A stretch of DNA of 64,000 nt, taken from NCBI GenBank assembly GCA_028277185.1, contig JANQGQ010000043.1:19978-83977 (forward strand), written 5' to 3'. The notes under the pieces are model-generated. The model was given only the letters and a program-made list of their open reading frames with translations. It searched no databases and was not told where the DNA came from. Below, in pieces: positions 50,516 to 59,674 of the stretch. This DNA comes from Woeseiaceae bacterium. Lineage in GTDB: Bacteria; Pseudomonadota; Gammaproteobacteria; Steroidobacterales; Woeseiaceae. Position 1 is the stretch's first letter; each line of letters opens with the position of its first letter. Both the position numbers and the translations under genes were made by a program.

Positions 50516-51519
50516 CGACCACGGCCGGGCCGCTGCTGCGCGACGACGACGAGCTTGCCGAAGTCGCTGCCCGCTACGCTGAGGCCGTTACGCCGACGAT
50601 GGCCGCACTGATCGATCCGGACGACGCGAACGATCCGATCGCGCTCCAGTTCGTGCCCGACCGGCGCGAACTCGACCGCCGGCCCGACGAACTCGACGAT
50701 CCCATCGGCGACGAGCGGCACACGCCGGTGCCCGGCATCGTGCACCGCTACCCGGACCGGGTTCTCCTGATGCCGCTCACGGTGTGCCCGGTGTATTGCC
50801 GCTTCTGCTTTCGCCGCGAGACCGTCGGCGGGCCGGCCAGCGCCCTGCTCGACGACGCGGCGCTCGATGCGGCGCTCGACTACGTCGCGAACAACGACGC
50901 GATCTGGGAAGTCATCCTGTCCGGCGGCGATCCGTTGATCCTGTCCGAACGGCGGCTGCGCTCGCTCCTGACGCGACTGCGCGCGATCCCGCACGTCAGG
51001 ATCATCCGCGTCCACACGCGCGTGCCGCTCGTCTCGCCCGAACGCGTGACCGACGAACTCGTCGGGTCCTTGGCGGCGGCCGGACCGGTGTATCTGGCAC
51101 TGCACGCCAACCACGCGCGCGAGTTCACGGCCGCCGGCCGCGCCGCGCTCCAACGGCTCGCCGACCGCGGCATCGCGATGATCAGTCAGACGGTCCTGCT
51201 GCGCGACGTGAACGACAGCGTCGACGCGCTTGCGGCGCTGATGCGGACCTTCGTCGAGAACCGCGTCAAACCTTATTACCTGCACCATCTCGACCAAGCG
51301 CCCGGCACCGCGCATTTCCGCGTGCCGGTCGAGGAAGGGCGCGCGCTCGTAACCGCGCTGCGCGGCACGCTGTCGGGACTCTGCCAGCCGACCTACGTGC
51401 TCGACATCCCGGGTGGCTGGGGCAAATCGCCGCTCGGGCCCGATTATCTCGACGACGGCGCGGAAGGCACCCGTGTCCGCGACTACCGCGGGCGGCGGCA
51501 CCCGCTCAACGACCCGTAA
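50512..51519 (+). CDS. Lysine 2,3-aminomutase-family radical SAM enzyme (short form)
   Basis: The 335-residue protein carries the radical SAM cysteines C92, C96 and C99 in CPVYCRFCFRR. The conserved text WEVILSGGDPLILSERRL and LLRDVNDSVDALAALM (PLP/SAM binding) and the end YVLDIPGGWGKSPLGP fit the KamA family. It lacks the longer C-terminal part of clostridial KamA. It may act on lysine or EF-P-type substrates; the sequence does not decide. Translationally coupled to the hydrolase gene upstream. Confidence 0.85.
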   Translation: MTTTAGPLLRDDDELAEVAARYAEAVTPTMAALIDPDDANDPIALQFVPDRRELDRRPDELDDPIGDERHTPVPGIVHRYPDRVLLMPLTVCPVYCRFCFRRETVGGPASALLDDAALDAALDYVANNDAIWEVILSGGDPLILSERRLRSLLTRLRAIPHVRIIRVHTRVPLVSPERVTDELVGSLAAAGPVYLALHANHAREFTAAGRAALQRLADRGIAMISQTVLLRDVNDSVDALAALMRTFVENRVKPYYLHHLDQAPGTAHFRVPVEEGRALVTALRGTLSGLCQPTYVLDIPGGWGKSPLGPDYLDDGAEGTRVRDYRGRRHPLNDP

Positions 51520-51523
51520 TGGC

Positions 51524-51582
51524 GGAAAAGGTGTAAGACTTATTTTTGCCTGAAAGCAGAAAATAAGTCTGACACCTTTTCC
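51524..51582. repeat. Extragenic inverted repeat (23-bp arms), likely bidirectional terminator
   Basis: Arms at 51524-51546 and 51560-51582 match with one mismatch and enclose a 13-base loop. They share the core GGTGTCAGA with the large inverted repeat at 63622-63700. It lies between the convergent kamA-like and TonB-receptor genes. A-rich and T-rich ends allow termination in both directions. Confidence 0.75.
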
Positions 51583-51640
51583 CCTTTTCCGATCCCGCTA
51601 CGGATCACCCCGACGACAAGGCCGCAAACGCGACGCCCGG

Positions 51641-53503
51641 CTACCAGCGCCAGGCCGCGCTCAGGGCGTACTGCCGGCGCGCCGCGGGCGTACCCGGGAA
51701 AGGCTCGAAATCGGTGTCGGCGAGGTTGTCCACGGTGAGCGCCAGCGCGACGCCGCCGATCGCCTCGGGCGTCCAGCGCAATGCCAGCGAGCCGAAGTAG
51801 GCCTCGTCGCCGCTTGCGCGCAGCGGATTGTCTTCCTGTACCCGGTACTCGTTGTCGAGGCGAATCTCGACGGTCGCGGCCGGCGCGTAGATCAGCGCCA
51901 GCGTGGCGCGGTGGCGGGCGAAGTTGAGCGCGTAGTAGCTTGCATCCACGGCCGCATCGCCGTAATCGGAATCCTTATCGAGCCAGGTATAGCCCGCCGC
52001 GACGCGCAGCCTGTCGAGCGACAGCGATCCAAGCAGCTCGACGCCGCTTACGTCGAGATCGACGGGGTTTGCCTGCCGGGCGAACGGGGCACCGGCCGCG
52101 AAGGTCCAGTCGACCAGGTCGCGGTCCTCGCGATGGAACAGCGCGATGCTTGCGCGGGCGCTGCCGCTTTCCCTCGACAGGGTCAGCGCAAGCTGATCCG
52201 CGCGCTCGCGGCCGAGGTTCGGATTGCCGCCGAAGAGCCCGGCCGGCCGGGAGTTGAGCACGGTGTAGCCCGGCACCTGCGACGTGGATGCGAACTCGAG
52301 ACTGATCGCCTCCTCGACGCCGCCCGTCAAGCGCGCGGCGCGGATGCCGATCTGCGGCAGCAGCTCGTCGTCGTCGCGGCTGCTGACGTCGGCTGTCGCG
52401 CCGATCCGGAGGCTAACGTTCCTGCCCCCGGTCTCGTACAGCGCGATCTCGGGCACCAGCGATATCGTGACGTAGCTCCGGCTGTTGAAAAAGCCCTCGG
52501 TCAGATCCGTGGACCGGACGAGATCGTCGGCCGTTGCCTGCGCCGCGAAGCGCCAGTTGACGCGGCCGCGCTCGATCGCGCCTTCGACCGCGGCCGCCGC
52601 GGCGCGGGTCTTGTGCTCGAAAGCGCCCGGAACGCCGGTCTCGACGGTTGTCCGGTCGAAGTCGTAGTCGTCCTCGAGCTCGCGGTAGTACGCGCTGAAC
52701 TGCCAGTACCCCGCGGCGACGTCCTGCCGGTGGTTGACGAACGCGAACAGCGTCTGGGTGTCGTCCGTCTCCGCAAGATTCGCGAAGCCCGTGTACGCGC
52801 CGGGCCAGCCGTAGAACTTGTCCTGATACCCGAGCACGACGTCGCTCTGGCTGGCGGCACCCTGGCGCTGGTAGCCGAGATTGACGCGCGCGAAACGATG
52901 ATCGCCGTTGGCGACCGTGCCGTCGCCTTCGGAACGCGCCAGCGAGACCGCCGCGACGTGGCGCGCGTCAGCGGTATCGCCAAGCCCGAGGGCCGCGCGC
53001 AGCGACTGATAGTTGAGCCCGTCGCTGCCCAAGCCAGCCGCCAGTTCGCCGCCCCGCGCCCATGGCGCCAGCGCGTACGACACGGTCGCGATGTTGGAGT
53101 TGAAGCCGCCGAGGGCGTTGTCGATCCCATGGACGATGCGCGGTGCGCCGAGCCACGCGGGATCCACGGGCAGCTCGGCGACGTAGTGGCCGGTCTGCGG
53201 ATCGAAAACGGTGGCCGCGCCCAGCCGGAATCCGGTGTTCTCGAACAGGCCGCCGCGGACCGTCACGTCGGCCTGGCCCTCGGCGATGCCGCGCGACTGC
53301 AGCTCCGTCAGCGGGTCGAAGCGCAGCGCCGTCGCCGGCGACGGATAGGTCCCGGCCGGCGTGTCGTTGGCGACACGCGCCGCCTCGACCGTAATCTCGG
53401 CCAGTTGCTCGTCACCGTCAGGCTCTTCCGCCGCGTCGCTTGCGTATCCGGGGGACGCGGCAAGCGTGCACGCCGTCAGCAGCAGTAAACCATATCTCGT
53501 CAT
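51641..53503 (-). CDS. TonB-dependent outer membrane receptor
   Basis: The ATG at 53503 gives 620 residues with a signal peptide (MTRYGLLLLTACTLAASPG). A plug domain follows at about 45-165 (ITVEAARVANDTPAGTYPSP, then GGLFENTGFRLGAATVFDPQTG), then a long beta-barrel that ends in an aromatic residue (ALSAAWRW), as porin barrels require. The ligand is not evident; the size resembles BtuB- or small siderophore-type receptors. No TonB or ABC uptake genes are adjacent. A TetR regulator follows upstream on the same strand. Confidence 0.85.
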   Translation of the reverse strand: MTRYGLLLLTACTLAASPGYASDAAEEPDGDEQLAEITVEAARVANDTPAGTYPSPATALRFDPLTELQSRGIAEGQADVTVRGGLFENTGFRLGAATVFDPQTGHYVAELPVDPAWLGAPRIVHGIDNALGGFNSNIATVSYALAPWARGGELAAGLGSDGLNYQSLRAALGLGDTADARHVAAVSLARSEGDGTVANGDHRFARVNLGYQRQGAASQSDVVLGYQDKFYGWPGAYTGFANLAETDDTQTLFAFVNHRQDVAAGYWQFSAYYRELEDDYDFDRTTVETGVPGAFEHKTRAAAAAVEGAIERGRVNWRFAAQATADDLVRSTDLTEGFFNSRSYVTISLVPEIALYETGGRNVSLRIGATADVSSRDDDELLPQIGIRAARLTGGVEEAISLEFASTSQVPGYTVLNSRPAGLFGGNPNLGRERADQLALTLSRESGSARASIALFHREDRDLVDWTFAAGAPFARQANPVDLDVSGVELLGSLSLDRLRVAAGYTWLDKDSDYGDAAVDASYYALNFARHRATLALIYAPAATVEIRLDNEYRVQEDNPLRASGDEAYFGSLALRWTPEAIGGVALALTVDNLADTDFEPFPGTPAARRQYALSAAWRW

Positions 53504-53564
53504 TGGGAAAACTCTGAATCTTCGCGTGAGAAACCCGCGCAGCGCGGGCCGGAGCGGGCAGGTG

Positions 53565-54242
53565 TCAGGCCCGCCGCTTCGATGCGTCGTTGCGCCGCGG
53601 CAGCCAGGCCGGAAGATAGAACGCCAGATAGGCACGGCACAAGGCCTGCGCCTCGGTCGTCCGCTGCCCGTTGATCCGTCCCTCGCGGCGAACCGCGTCG
53701 GAACATGTGAGGTCGCAGATCTGCACATAGAACCCGATCACCGCGCGCCAGTCATCGACCTTCGGCAGCGCGAAGTAGCGCCCGAAGATCTCGCCGATTA
53801 CCCGGCTCAAGGCCCGCTGCGCGCGCTTGTGGCTCTCGGGAACGTTGGAGCGGATGCGCGGCATCACCTTGAGGGTCTCCTCGGTGTCCTTCCAGTAGGC
53901 CACGCCGCGTTCCACGATGAAATCCGACAGCGACATCCAGTCCCCGGGCGGCTCTGGCGGCTCGCTCGTCGCGAGGTAGTCCACGAAATTGTTGATCCAC
54001 TCGGCCGCGAGGTCGTGCATCAGGTCGTCGATGCCGATGTAGATGCGATAAGCCGATCCGCGGGAAACGCCTGCCGCCTCGAACACGTCGCTGAATCTGA
54101 GCGTCTCGTTGCCAGGCTCGGCGAGCAGCCGCTCGGCCGTCGCCAGCAACCGCCGGCGGTTTTCGCGGCCGCGCGAACGAAGTCTCGGAATCCGCTCTTC
54201 GGAACGCATGACGCGATTCGCGCCGGTCGTTTCGTCCGCCAT
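53565..54242 (-). CDS. TetR-family transcriptional regulator
   Basis: The ATG at 54242 gives 225 residues. The N-terminal HTH is clear: RENRRRLLATAERLLAEPGNETLRFSDVFEAAGVSRGSAYRIYIGIDDLMHDLAAEW. The rest is a helical ligand domain. It is divergent from the SDR gene (216-base gap) and lies upstream of the TonB receptor gene, so either could be its target. Confidence 0.85.
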   Translation of the reverse strand: MADETTGANRVMRSEERIPRLRSRGRENRRRLLATAERLLAEPGNETLRFSDVFEAAGVSRGSAYRIYIGIDDLMHDLAAEWINNFVDYLATSEPPEPPGDWMSLSDFIVERGVAYWKDTEETLKVMPRIRSNVPESHKRAQRALSRVIGEIFGRYFALPKVDDWRAVIGFYVQICDLTCSDAVRREGRINGQRTTEAQALCRAYLAFYLPAWLPRRNDASKRRA

Positions 54243-54457
54243 GGCTGCCTGCGCTGTCAGATTGCCCAAGAATGTGCAGCCTTGATCCGGTTTTGTCAAT
54301 GTTTTCAGTGAGTTTGGCTGTACGGGGGCGCGAACGCCGCTGGCGGCGCCCGCTTGCGGGACGCGGTGGAACACCGAGGATGACACTGTGGACGGCATCG
54401 CGTAAAACAGCGGGCAGAGCCAATCCGGCACCAACCCGACACAGCGATGGAAACGAC

Positions 54458-55264
54458 ATGCACGCGACATTCGACTTCAGCGATCGGCAGGTCTTCATTT
54501 TCGGCGGCACCAGCGGCATCAACCTCGGCATTGCGGAATGCTTCGCAGAAGCCGGCGCCGGCGTCGCGGTGGCAAGCCGCTCGCAGGACAAGGTGGATGC
54601 GGCCGTCGCCAGGCTGAAGGAGCTGGGCTCCGATGCGCACGGTTACTCGCTGGACGTCCGCGACTCCGACGCCGTGGAGGCAGCGCTTGCGGCGCACGCG
54701 GAGAAGTCCGGTCCGCTGGACGTGCTCGTGTCCGGCGCGGCCGGCAACTTTCCGGCACTCGCCCACAAGATGTCGCCGAACGCGTTCAAGTCGGTCGTCG
54801 ACATCGACCTCCTCGGTTCGTTTCACGTGTTGCGCGCGGCGTTTCCCCATCTGAAGCGGCCCGGCGCGTCCGTGATCAACATTTCCGCGCCGCAGGCTTT
54901 CATCCCGATGCCGCTGCAGAGTCACGTCTGCGCCGCGAAGGCCGGCGTCGACATGCTGACGCGGACGCTTGCGCTCGAATGGAGTGGCTTAGGGATTCGG
55001 ATCAACAGCATCTCGCCCGGCCCGATCGACGACACCGAAGGCATGGCGCGACTGGCTCCGACCGAGGCGGCACGCGAGGCCTGCCGTAAGTCGGTACCGA
55101 TGCGACGATTCGGCGCGGCCAGCGAAATCGGCCAGGCCGCGATGTTCCTGTCGTCCGATGCCGCCGCTTACGTCAGCGGCGTCGTACTGCCGGTCGACGG
55201 CGGCTGGTCCGTGGCCGGCGCCGGCGGCACGATGCTCGCCGCCGCGCTGATACCCGAGAAGTAA
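54458..55264 (+). CDS. Short-chain dehydrogenase resembling 2,4-dienoyl-CoA reductase
   Basis: The 268-residue SDR has the cofactor loop GGTSGINLGIA, the strand LDVLVSGAAGNF and PGPIDDTEGMARL. The catalytic Tyr of most SDRs is missing: the text around the expected Y-x-x-x-K reads SHVCAAKAG, with valine in the tyrosine position. This is the arrangement in DECR-type 2,4-dienoyl-CoA reductases, which end with the same P-G-P-I-x-x-T-E-G motif. The enzyme would act in degradation of unsaturated fatty acids. Divergent from the TetR gene. Confidence 0.75.
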   Translation: MHATFDFSDRQVFIFGGTSGINLGIAECFAEAGAGVAVASRSQDKVDAAVARLKELGSDAHGYSLDVRDSDAVEAALAAHAEKSGPLDVLVSGAAGNFPALAHKMSPNAFKSVVDIDLLGSFHVLRAAFPHLKRPGASVINISAPQAFIPMPLQSHVCAAKAGVDMLTRTLALEWSGLGIRINSISPGPIDDTEGMARLAPTEAAREACRKSVPMRRFGAASEIGQAAMFLSSDAAAYVSGVVLPVDGGWSVAGAGGTMLAAALIPEK

Positions 55265-55494
55265 ACCCGGCCGTCGCGGCCGCGACATAAAAAGTTCAGT
55301 CCCCGACCCTTCGTTTGGTTGTTACCGCTGCTGCTTATAGCTAAACGCTAGTAGCAGCCTGCAACCATCTTTTCATGCCGCTCATCTAAGCGACAAGCAA
55401 TTCGGAAGCAAACGCGTATGTCGCGCGGTTGGTGGGTACTTCCTCTTGCTGCTTGGGAAACATACTGGCGTTAACGAAGCGGAAGAGAGGGCAC
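55265..55494. other. Intergenic stretch before the UrcA-family gene
   Basis: About 230 bases with one imperfect hairpin (around 55.33-55.37 kb) and no coding frame that I trust. It probably holds the promoter of the UrcA-family gene. Confidence 0.3.
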
Positions 55495-55821
55495 ATGAAA
55501 AGCAAGACACTGACTACGGCTATGGCCATCGCGTTGGGCACGGGGCTGGCTGCATCGGCGGTTGCGGCACCACAGCACCTGTACGAAGAGCTCACTGTCA
55601 AAGTGAACTACGAAGATCTCGACATCAACAACGATGCGGGCGTGCGGACCTTATACAGGCGCCTGAAGAACGCAAGTGCGGAAGTCTGCGGTTATTCGCG
55701 CTACAAGGCGCAGCGGCCGAGGATCGCCGATATGGAGTCGAAGCTCTGCTATCGCAAAACGCTGACCAAGGCGGTGCAGCAGGTCAATAGCGAGAAGCTC
55801 AGCAAGATTCACAACGGCTGA
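55495..55821 (+). CDS. UrcA-family exported protein
   Basis: The ATG at 55495 (MKSKTLTTAMAIALGTGLAA) gives 108 residues with a signal peptide. The mature part follows the UrcA plan: VKVNYEDLDINNDAGVRTLYRRLKNASAEVCGY, then CYRKTLTKAVQQVNS, with two conserved cysteines that can form a disulfide. The family is common in Sphingomonadales and Xanthomonadales and has no known function. A strong terminator follows. Confidence 0.85.
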   Translation: MKSKTLTTAMAIALGTGLAASAVAAPQHLYEELTVKVNYEDLDINNDAGVRTLYRRLKNASAEVCGYSRYKAQRPRIADMESKLCYRKTLTKAVQQVNSEKLSKIHNG

Positions 55822-55845
55822 TTGGTCTGGACGCCGATGTGAGCG

Positions 55846-55876
55846 CGGCCGCGCCCGTCTGGGCGCGGCCGTTTTC
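55846..55876 (+). terminator. Intrinsic terminator after the UrcA-family gene
   Basis: CGGCCGCGCCC (55846-55856) and GGGCGCGGCCG (55861-55871) form a very strong stem with a GTCT loop, then TTTTC. Confidence 0.85.
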
Positions 55877-55882
55877 AAAAGA

Positions 55883-56377
55883 TCAGGTCCCGCGCTCCCG
55901 CGTCCGGCGCTTCGCCGCCTGGGAGTTGATGCGGTCCCGTTCCGCGACATAGTCCCGGAAAGCGCGCGATATCCCGTCGAACACGCTCACCCACTCGGAA
56001 AGCTGCTTCGCGGTGTATCCCGCGTTCGCCAGCAGATCGGCCTCGAGAATCGGATCGTTCTCGTCGTCGATGTACGCCCGGGTAAGCCGCCGCGTACGGT
56101 TCCATTCGTTCATGTCTTCGATATTGACGTCGTAGTCCGTCAGCCCGAACCAGAGCTGCAGGTCGCCGTCGTCGTAAACGAAGAGGTAGTACTCGATGCC
56201 GTCGATCGCGATTTCGATCACCGTGGGCTCGACGATCTTCACCTTGCGAAAACCCTCGTCCTGAAGCATCGCGACGAGCTGATCGTCCGAGTAGTCCTTG
56301 CCGAGGCGTTCCTCGGCCCACGCGCCGCTCCCTGTCGTCAGGATCAGCAGCAGGATTGCACTCCGCAGCATGGCCAT
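55883..56377 (-). CDS. YbjN-domain exported protein
   Basis: The ATG at 56377 follows GGGGAGGGCGC. The 164-residue protein has a signal peptide (MAMLRSAILLLILTTGSGAWA) and a YbjN-like domain at about 40-150: LVAMLQDEGFRKVKIVEPTVIEIAIDGIEYYLFVYDDGDLQLWFGL, and WNRTRRLTRAYIDDENDPILEADLL. YbjN proteins are related to type III secretion chaperones and are linked to stress and motility control. Export to the periplasm is predicted. Confidence 0.8.
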   Translation of the reverse strand: MAMLRSAILLLILTTGSGAWAEERLGKDYSDDQLVAMLQDEGFRKVKIVEPTVIEIAIDGIEYYLFVYDDGDLQLWFGLTDYDVNIEDMNEWNRTRRLTRAYIDDENDPILEADLLANAGYTAKQLSEWVSVFDGISRAFRDYVAERDRINSQAAKRRTRERGT

Positions 56378-56478
56378 TGCGCCCTCCCCGGGCCTCGACT
56401 CCGATTCGGACGAGTGTGCGGACAGCGGACAGCGAAATGCAAGCCGAACGCGGCAAAACGGGCGGCGCGTCACGCGGC

Positions 56479-58692
56479 TCAGGGTATGAACGCGTAACCG
56501 ATCTTCATGAACCAGGCCTGGTCCACGCTTTCGAGGTTCTCGAGACTGTCGTCCTGGAAGAGCACGTCGGAATAGCCCAGAAAGAACACGGTCTGCGGAT
56601 TCAGCTCGTAGGAGTAGAGAAACTGTCGGGCGACGTCGCGTTCCCGGCGATCGACCGGATCGATGTACTCGGCCGGGTTGCGGACCACGTCCTGAATCTG
56701 CGTCGTGAAGCGGAAAAAGCTCCGCACGCTGAATTGCCAGGTCATCCGGATGTCGTACAGCTCGGCGTCGAAGATGCTCGGGCCGGCCTTGCTGTCCAGC
56801 GCCACGAATTCGGAGCTTAGGCGCAGCAGCAGATGCCGGTTCACGTTCCAGTTGACGAAGGGCTCCAGCCGCATCTCATCGGCGATACGCGCGTTGGCGA
56901 AGTCAATACGATCGCCGGCGCGTACGGACATACCAAAGCCGAGCCCGCTGATCGGCTGCGCTTCGGCGGAAATGCCGAACCGCGTCTCCTCGAACAGCAC
57001 GTTCTCGAAACGCAGGTCCCGGGTTACGGCGAATAGTTCGATTTCGGATTGCCAGAGCCCATCGATTTCGAAGTAGGCCTCTACTTCCCGCTCCAGAAGC
57101 TGCCCGGCTTCGTCGTAGGTAATGTCCCAGTCGCCGCCGAGTTCGATTTCCGCCCAGAGGTCGTCCGGCGATCCGAACCAGGTGCGCTGGACGCCCGCGA
57201 CCTGCTGCGAGAAGTCCACGCGCGGCACAAAACCCGAGTCGGCGCGAAAGTCCCGCGAACGTTCGTTGTGCCGCAGGAAGACGAACCAGTTTCGCGTTTC
57301 GTAGTCGTACTGCACCGTCGCCGCGTGGCCGTCGAAAGCGCCGAGCGGCTGATCGAACTCCGCCGCAAGCTCGTCCGGATACTCGGTATCGGACAGGAGA
57401 ATCTGAGCCCTGAAGTTGTTCCGGTCGTTGATCCGCCAGCGCGTATCGAAGCCGCCCACGTAGTTGTGATAGTTGTCGCCCTGGCGCAGCGTGAACAGCG
57501 TGCCGACGGTCGAAGCTTCGCCGAAACCGTAGCTGTAGCGGCCGACGAGGCTGTCGTTCGGGTCGTCGAGGGACGTGGAGTCCGAGCCCTCGGCGCCCGG
57601 GAAGATCAGGTTGGTGATCTCGTCGCGCGCCGCGACTACGCCGAAGGTGTGTCGATCGCGCCTGCCCGTGAGCTTGGCGCCGATCTCCGGATTGGCGACA
57701 GTGCGCGTGAACACGGCGCGGATCGGCGCCGAGAAGAAGTCGGCGCCCTCGAGAAAGAACGGGCGCGTTTCCGGGAAGAACAGCGCGAACTGATTGTTGA
57801 CGTCGAGCTGGGCCGCATCGGCTTCGACCTGCGAGAAATCCGGATTGATCGCGAGATTCGCGGTAACGTCCGGCGTAATCCCCCAGCGGACGCTGACGCC
57901 CGCCTCGACCTCGGGATCGCCCCGCTCGAGCGGCACGATGCCCGGCTGGTCCGTCACCGACGTCTGGCTTGCCACGAGCGTGGGTACGATCTCCAGATCG
58001 CGCCCGGGCTCGACGCCGTCGAGACCTTCGTAGAAGTCGAGCTGACAGAGATAGCAGTTGACCGCGCGATCCCGCGCGTTGCTCGCGAGGCGATAACGCT
58101 GGTCGCGCGGGTAAATCCGGACGAAGTCGATGCCCCAGCGCTTCGGGCCGTCGAGCGTCGGGAACCGCAGCTGACTGAGCGGGATCTCCATCTCCACCAC
58201 GTAACCCGCGTCAGTGATACGGCCCGCGGAATCCCAGATGGCGTTCCACGAATCGTCGTCGTCCTCGTTGACGTCGTCGAGCGTGAGGTCCATCTGCACG
58301 CCGAGCGGATTGACGAAGAACTGGAACGCGCGCTGCCGGTCGCCGAACGTATCGATGACGATACCGAGATAGTCGTCGTCGAACGCGGCGTCGCGGTCCC
58401 GGAGGTAGGCGCGGATCTTGTCCGGCTCGGGATCGTCGGCGACGAAGGCGACAAACAGGCTCTTGCCGTCCTCGACGATGTAAGCACGGGTCTCGACCGG
58501 CGCCTCGATGTTTTCGCCGGGTTGCGTCTCGACGTCGAGCGCCACGAGAAGCGCGTCCGACCACTCGTCCGGATCGACGCGCCCGTCGATACGAATGTCC
58601 TTCGTCGTCGATGGCAACGATGCCGCGGCCCCCGCGAACAAGGGCAGGCCGAGGGCGGTGACGAGAAACAAGAGTTTCGAGTACTTGAGCAT
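56479..58692 (-). CDS. DUF5916 protein with N-terminal CBM9-like domain
   Basis: The ATG at 58692 (MLKYSKLLFLVTALGLPLFAG) gives 737 residues with a signal peptide. Residues about 33-215 form a carbohydrate-binding family-9-like domain (IRIDGRVDPDEWSDALLVALD, then DDDYLGIVIDTFGDRQRAFQFFVNPLGVQMD and RWGIDFVRIYPRDQ). The rest is the DUF5916 barrel: NPDFSQVEADAAQLDVNNQFALFFPETRPFFLEGADFF, then many beta strands ending in WFMKIGYAFIP. These are predicted outer-membrane proteins of unknown ligand. The upstream frame is open far longer but is not coding. Confidence 0.85.
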   Translation of the reverse strand: MLKYSKLLFLVTALGLPLFAGAAASLPSTTKDIRIDGRVDPDEWSDALLVALDVETQPGENIEAPVETRAYIVEDGKSLFVAFVADDPEPDKIRAYLRDRDAAFDDDYLGIVIDTFGDRQRAFQFFVNPLGVQMDLTLDDVNEDDDDSWNAIWDSAGRITDAGYVVEMEIPLSQLRFPTLDGPKRWGIDFVRIYPRDQRYRLASNARDRAVNCYLCQLDFYEGLDGVEPGRDLEIVPTLVASQTSVTDQPGIVPLERGDPEVEAGVSVRWGITPDVTANLAINPDFSQVEADAAQLDVNNQFALFFPETRPFFLEGADFFSAPIRAVFTRTVANPEIGAKLTGRRDRHTFGVVAARDEITNLIFPGAEGSDSTSLDDPNDSLVGRYSYGFGEASTVGTLFTLRQGDNYHNYVGGFDTRWRINDRNNFRAQILLSDTEYPDELAAEFDQPLGAFDGHAATVQYDYETRNWFVFLRHNERSRDFRADSGFVPRVDFSQQVAGVQRTWFGSPDDLWAEIELGGDWDITYDEAGQLLEREVEAYFEIDGLWQSEIELFAVTRDLRFENVLFEETRFGISAEAQPISGLGFGMSVRAGDRIDFANARIADEMRLEPFVNWNVNRHLLLRLSSEFVALDSKAGPSIFDAELYDIRMTWQFSVRSFFRFTTQIQDVVRNPAEYIDPVDRRERDVARQFLYSYELNPQTVFFLGYSDVLFQDDSLENLESVDQAWFMKIGYAFIP

Positions 58693-58854
58693 CGCAGGAC
58701 AGACAGTGCGCGAGGCGCTTGCCTGAAGTTTGGCGGAACTAAGGGGGTGGGGTTGACGGGGTTGGTTCGCGAGTCCGATCGCACCTGGCCGATATGTTCG
58801 CACAGATGAGGCTACAATCGCACCCGTTGAGCTGCCAATCGAACCAGAGCCACA

Positions 58855-59634
58855 GTGACCGACCGAATTCACCCGAGCGCTATCGTATCTGCGGATGCGG
58901 AACTCCATCCTACCGTAACCGTCGGGCCCGGCGCCGTGATCGAGGCCGGCGTCTCGATCGGCGCGAATTGCAGCATCGGTGCGCACGCGGTAATCCACGC
59001 GTTCACCCGGGTCGGTGAGCACAATATCGTCGGCCCGCACTGTGTGCTCGGGGGCCTGCCGCAGCACACGGCCTTCGACGGCTCCGAGACCTGGGTGACG
59101 ATCGGCGATCACAACGTTTTTCGCGAGTTCGTCACGGTCAACCGAGCCTACGAGCCTGGTGCCGAGACGCGCATCGGGTCGCACTGTTTCCTGATGACGT
59201 CGGCGCATGTCGGACACGACTGCAGCGTCGGCGATTACGTCATCATGACCAATCAGGCGACGCTGGGCGGTCATGTCGAGGTTGGCGACCGCGTCGTTAT
59301 GGGCGGCATGTCGGCTGCGCACCAGTTCACGCGGATCGGAGCCTTTTGCATGGTCGCCGCATTCGCGCCGCTGCGTAAAGACGCCCTGCCGTACACGACG
59401 ATTGGCGGAACTCCGGTGCGCCACTATCGTCTGAACGCCGTGGGCCTGCGCCGCAACGGCATCAGCGGGGATCGCTACCGGGCCCTGGAAGCCGCGTTTC
59501 GGGCGCTCAAAGACGGCGACGACACCCTCGCATCGGTGCCGGACACTCCGGAAGTGGAGCGGCTGCGGGAATGGCTTGCGGTCAAGAGCCGCTATGGCCG
59601 CTACGGTTTCGCGGCGCCCGGCAGCCGCCAGTGA
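58855..59634 (+). CDS. lpxA: Acyl-ACP--UDP-N-acetylglucosamine O-acyltransferase
   Basis: The GTG start gives 259 residues. The N-terminal two thirds are left-handed beta-helix hexapeptide repeats (IHPSAIVSADAELHPTVTVGPGAVIEAG and on). H121 in SAHVGHDC corresponds to the catalytic His125 of E. coli LpxA. C-terminal helices follow (GGTPVRHYRLNAVGLRRNGI). LpxA puts the first acyl chain on UDP-GlcNAc in lipid A synthesis. With gnnA/gnnB-like genes nearby, its substrate may be the 3-amino analogue. Confidence 0.95.
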   Translation: MTDRIHPSAIVSADAELHPTVTVGPGAVIEAGVSIGANCSIGAHAVIHAFTRVGEHNIVGPHCVLGGLPQHTAFDGSETWVTIGDHNVFREFVTVNRAYEPGAETRIGSHCFLMTSAHVGHDCSVGDYVIMTNQATLGGHVEVGDRVVMGGMSAAHQFTRIGAFCMVAAFAPLRKDALPYTTIGGTPVRHYRLNAVGLRRNGISGDRYRALEAAFRALKDGDDTLASVPDTPEVERLREWLAVKSRYGRYGFAAPGSRQ

Positions 59635-59674
59635 CCTGTCGGCGGCTGCCGCGGGCGGGACGATGGATTGAACC

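Noticed and set aside
51911..53488. Long plus-strand open frame opposite the TonB receptor
   Set aside because: Arg/Val/Ala-rich shadow of the receptor gene without recognisable domain.
57049..58809. Long plus-strand open frame opposite the DUF5916 gene
   Set aside because: Shadow frame. The minus strand carries signal peptide, CBM9-like domain and barrel.
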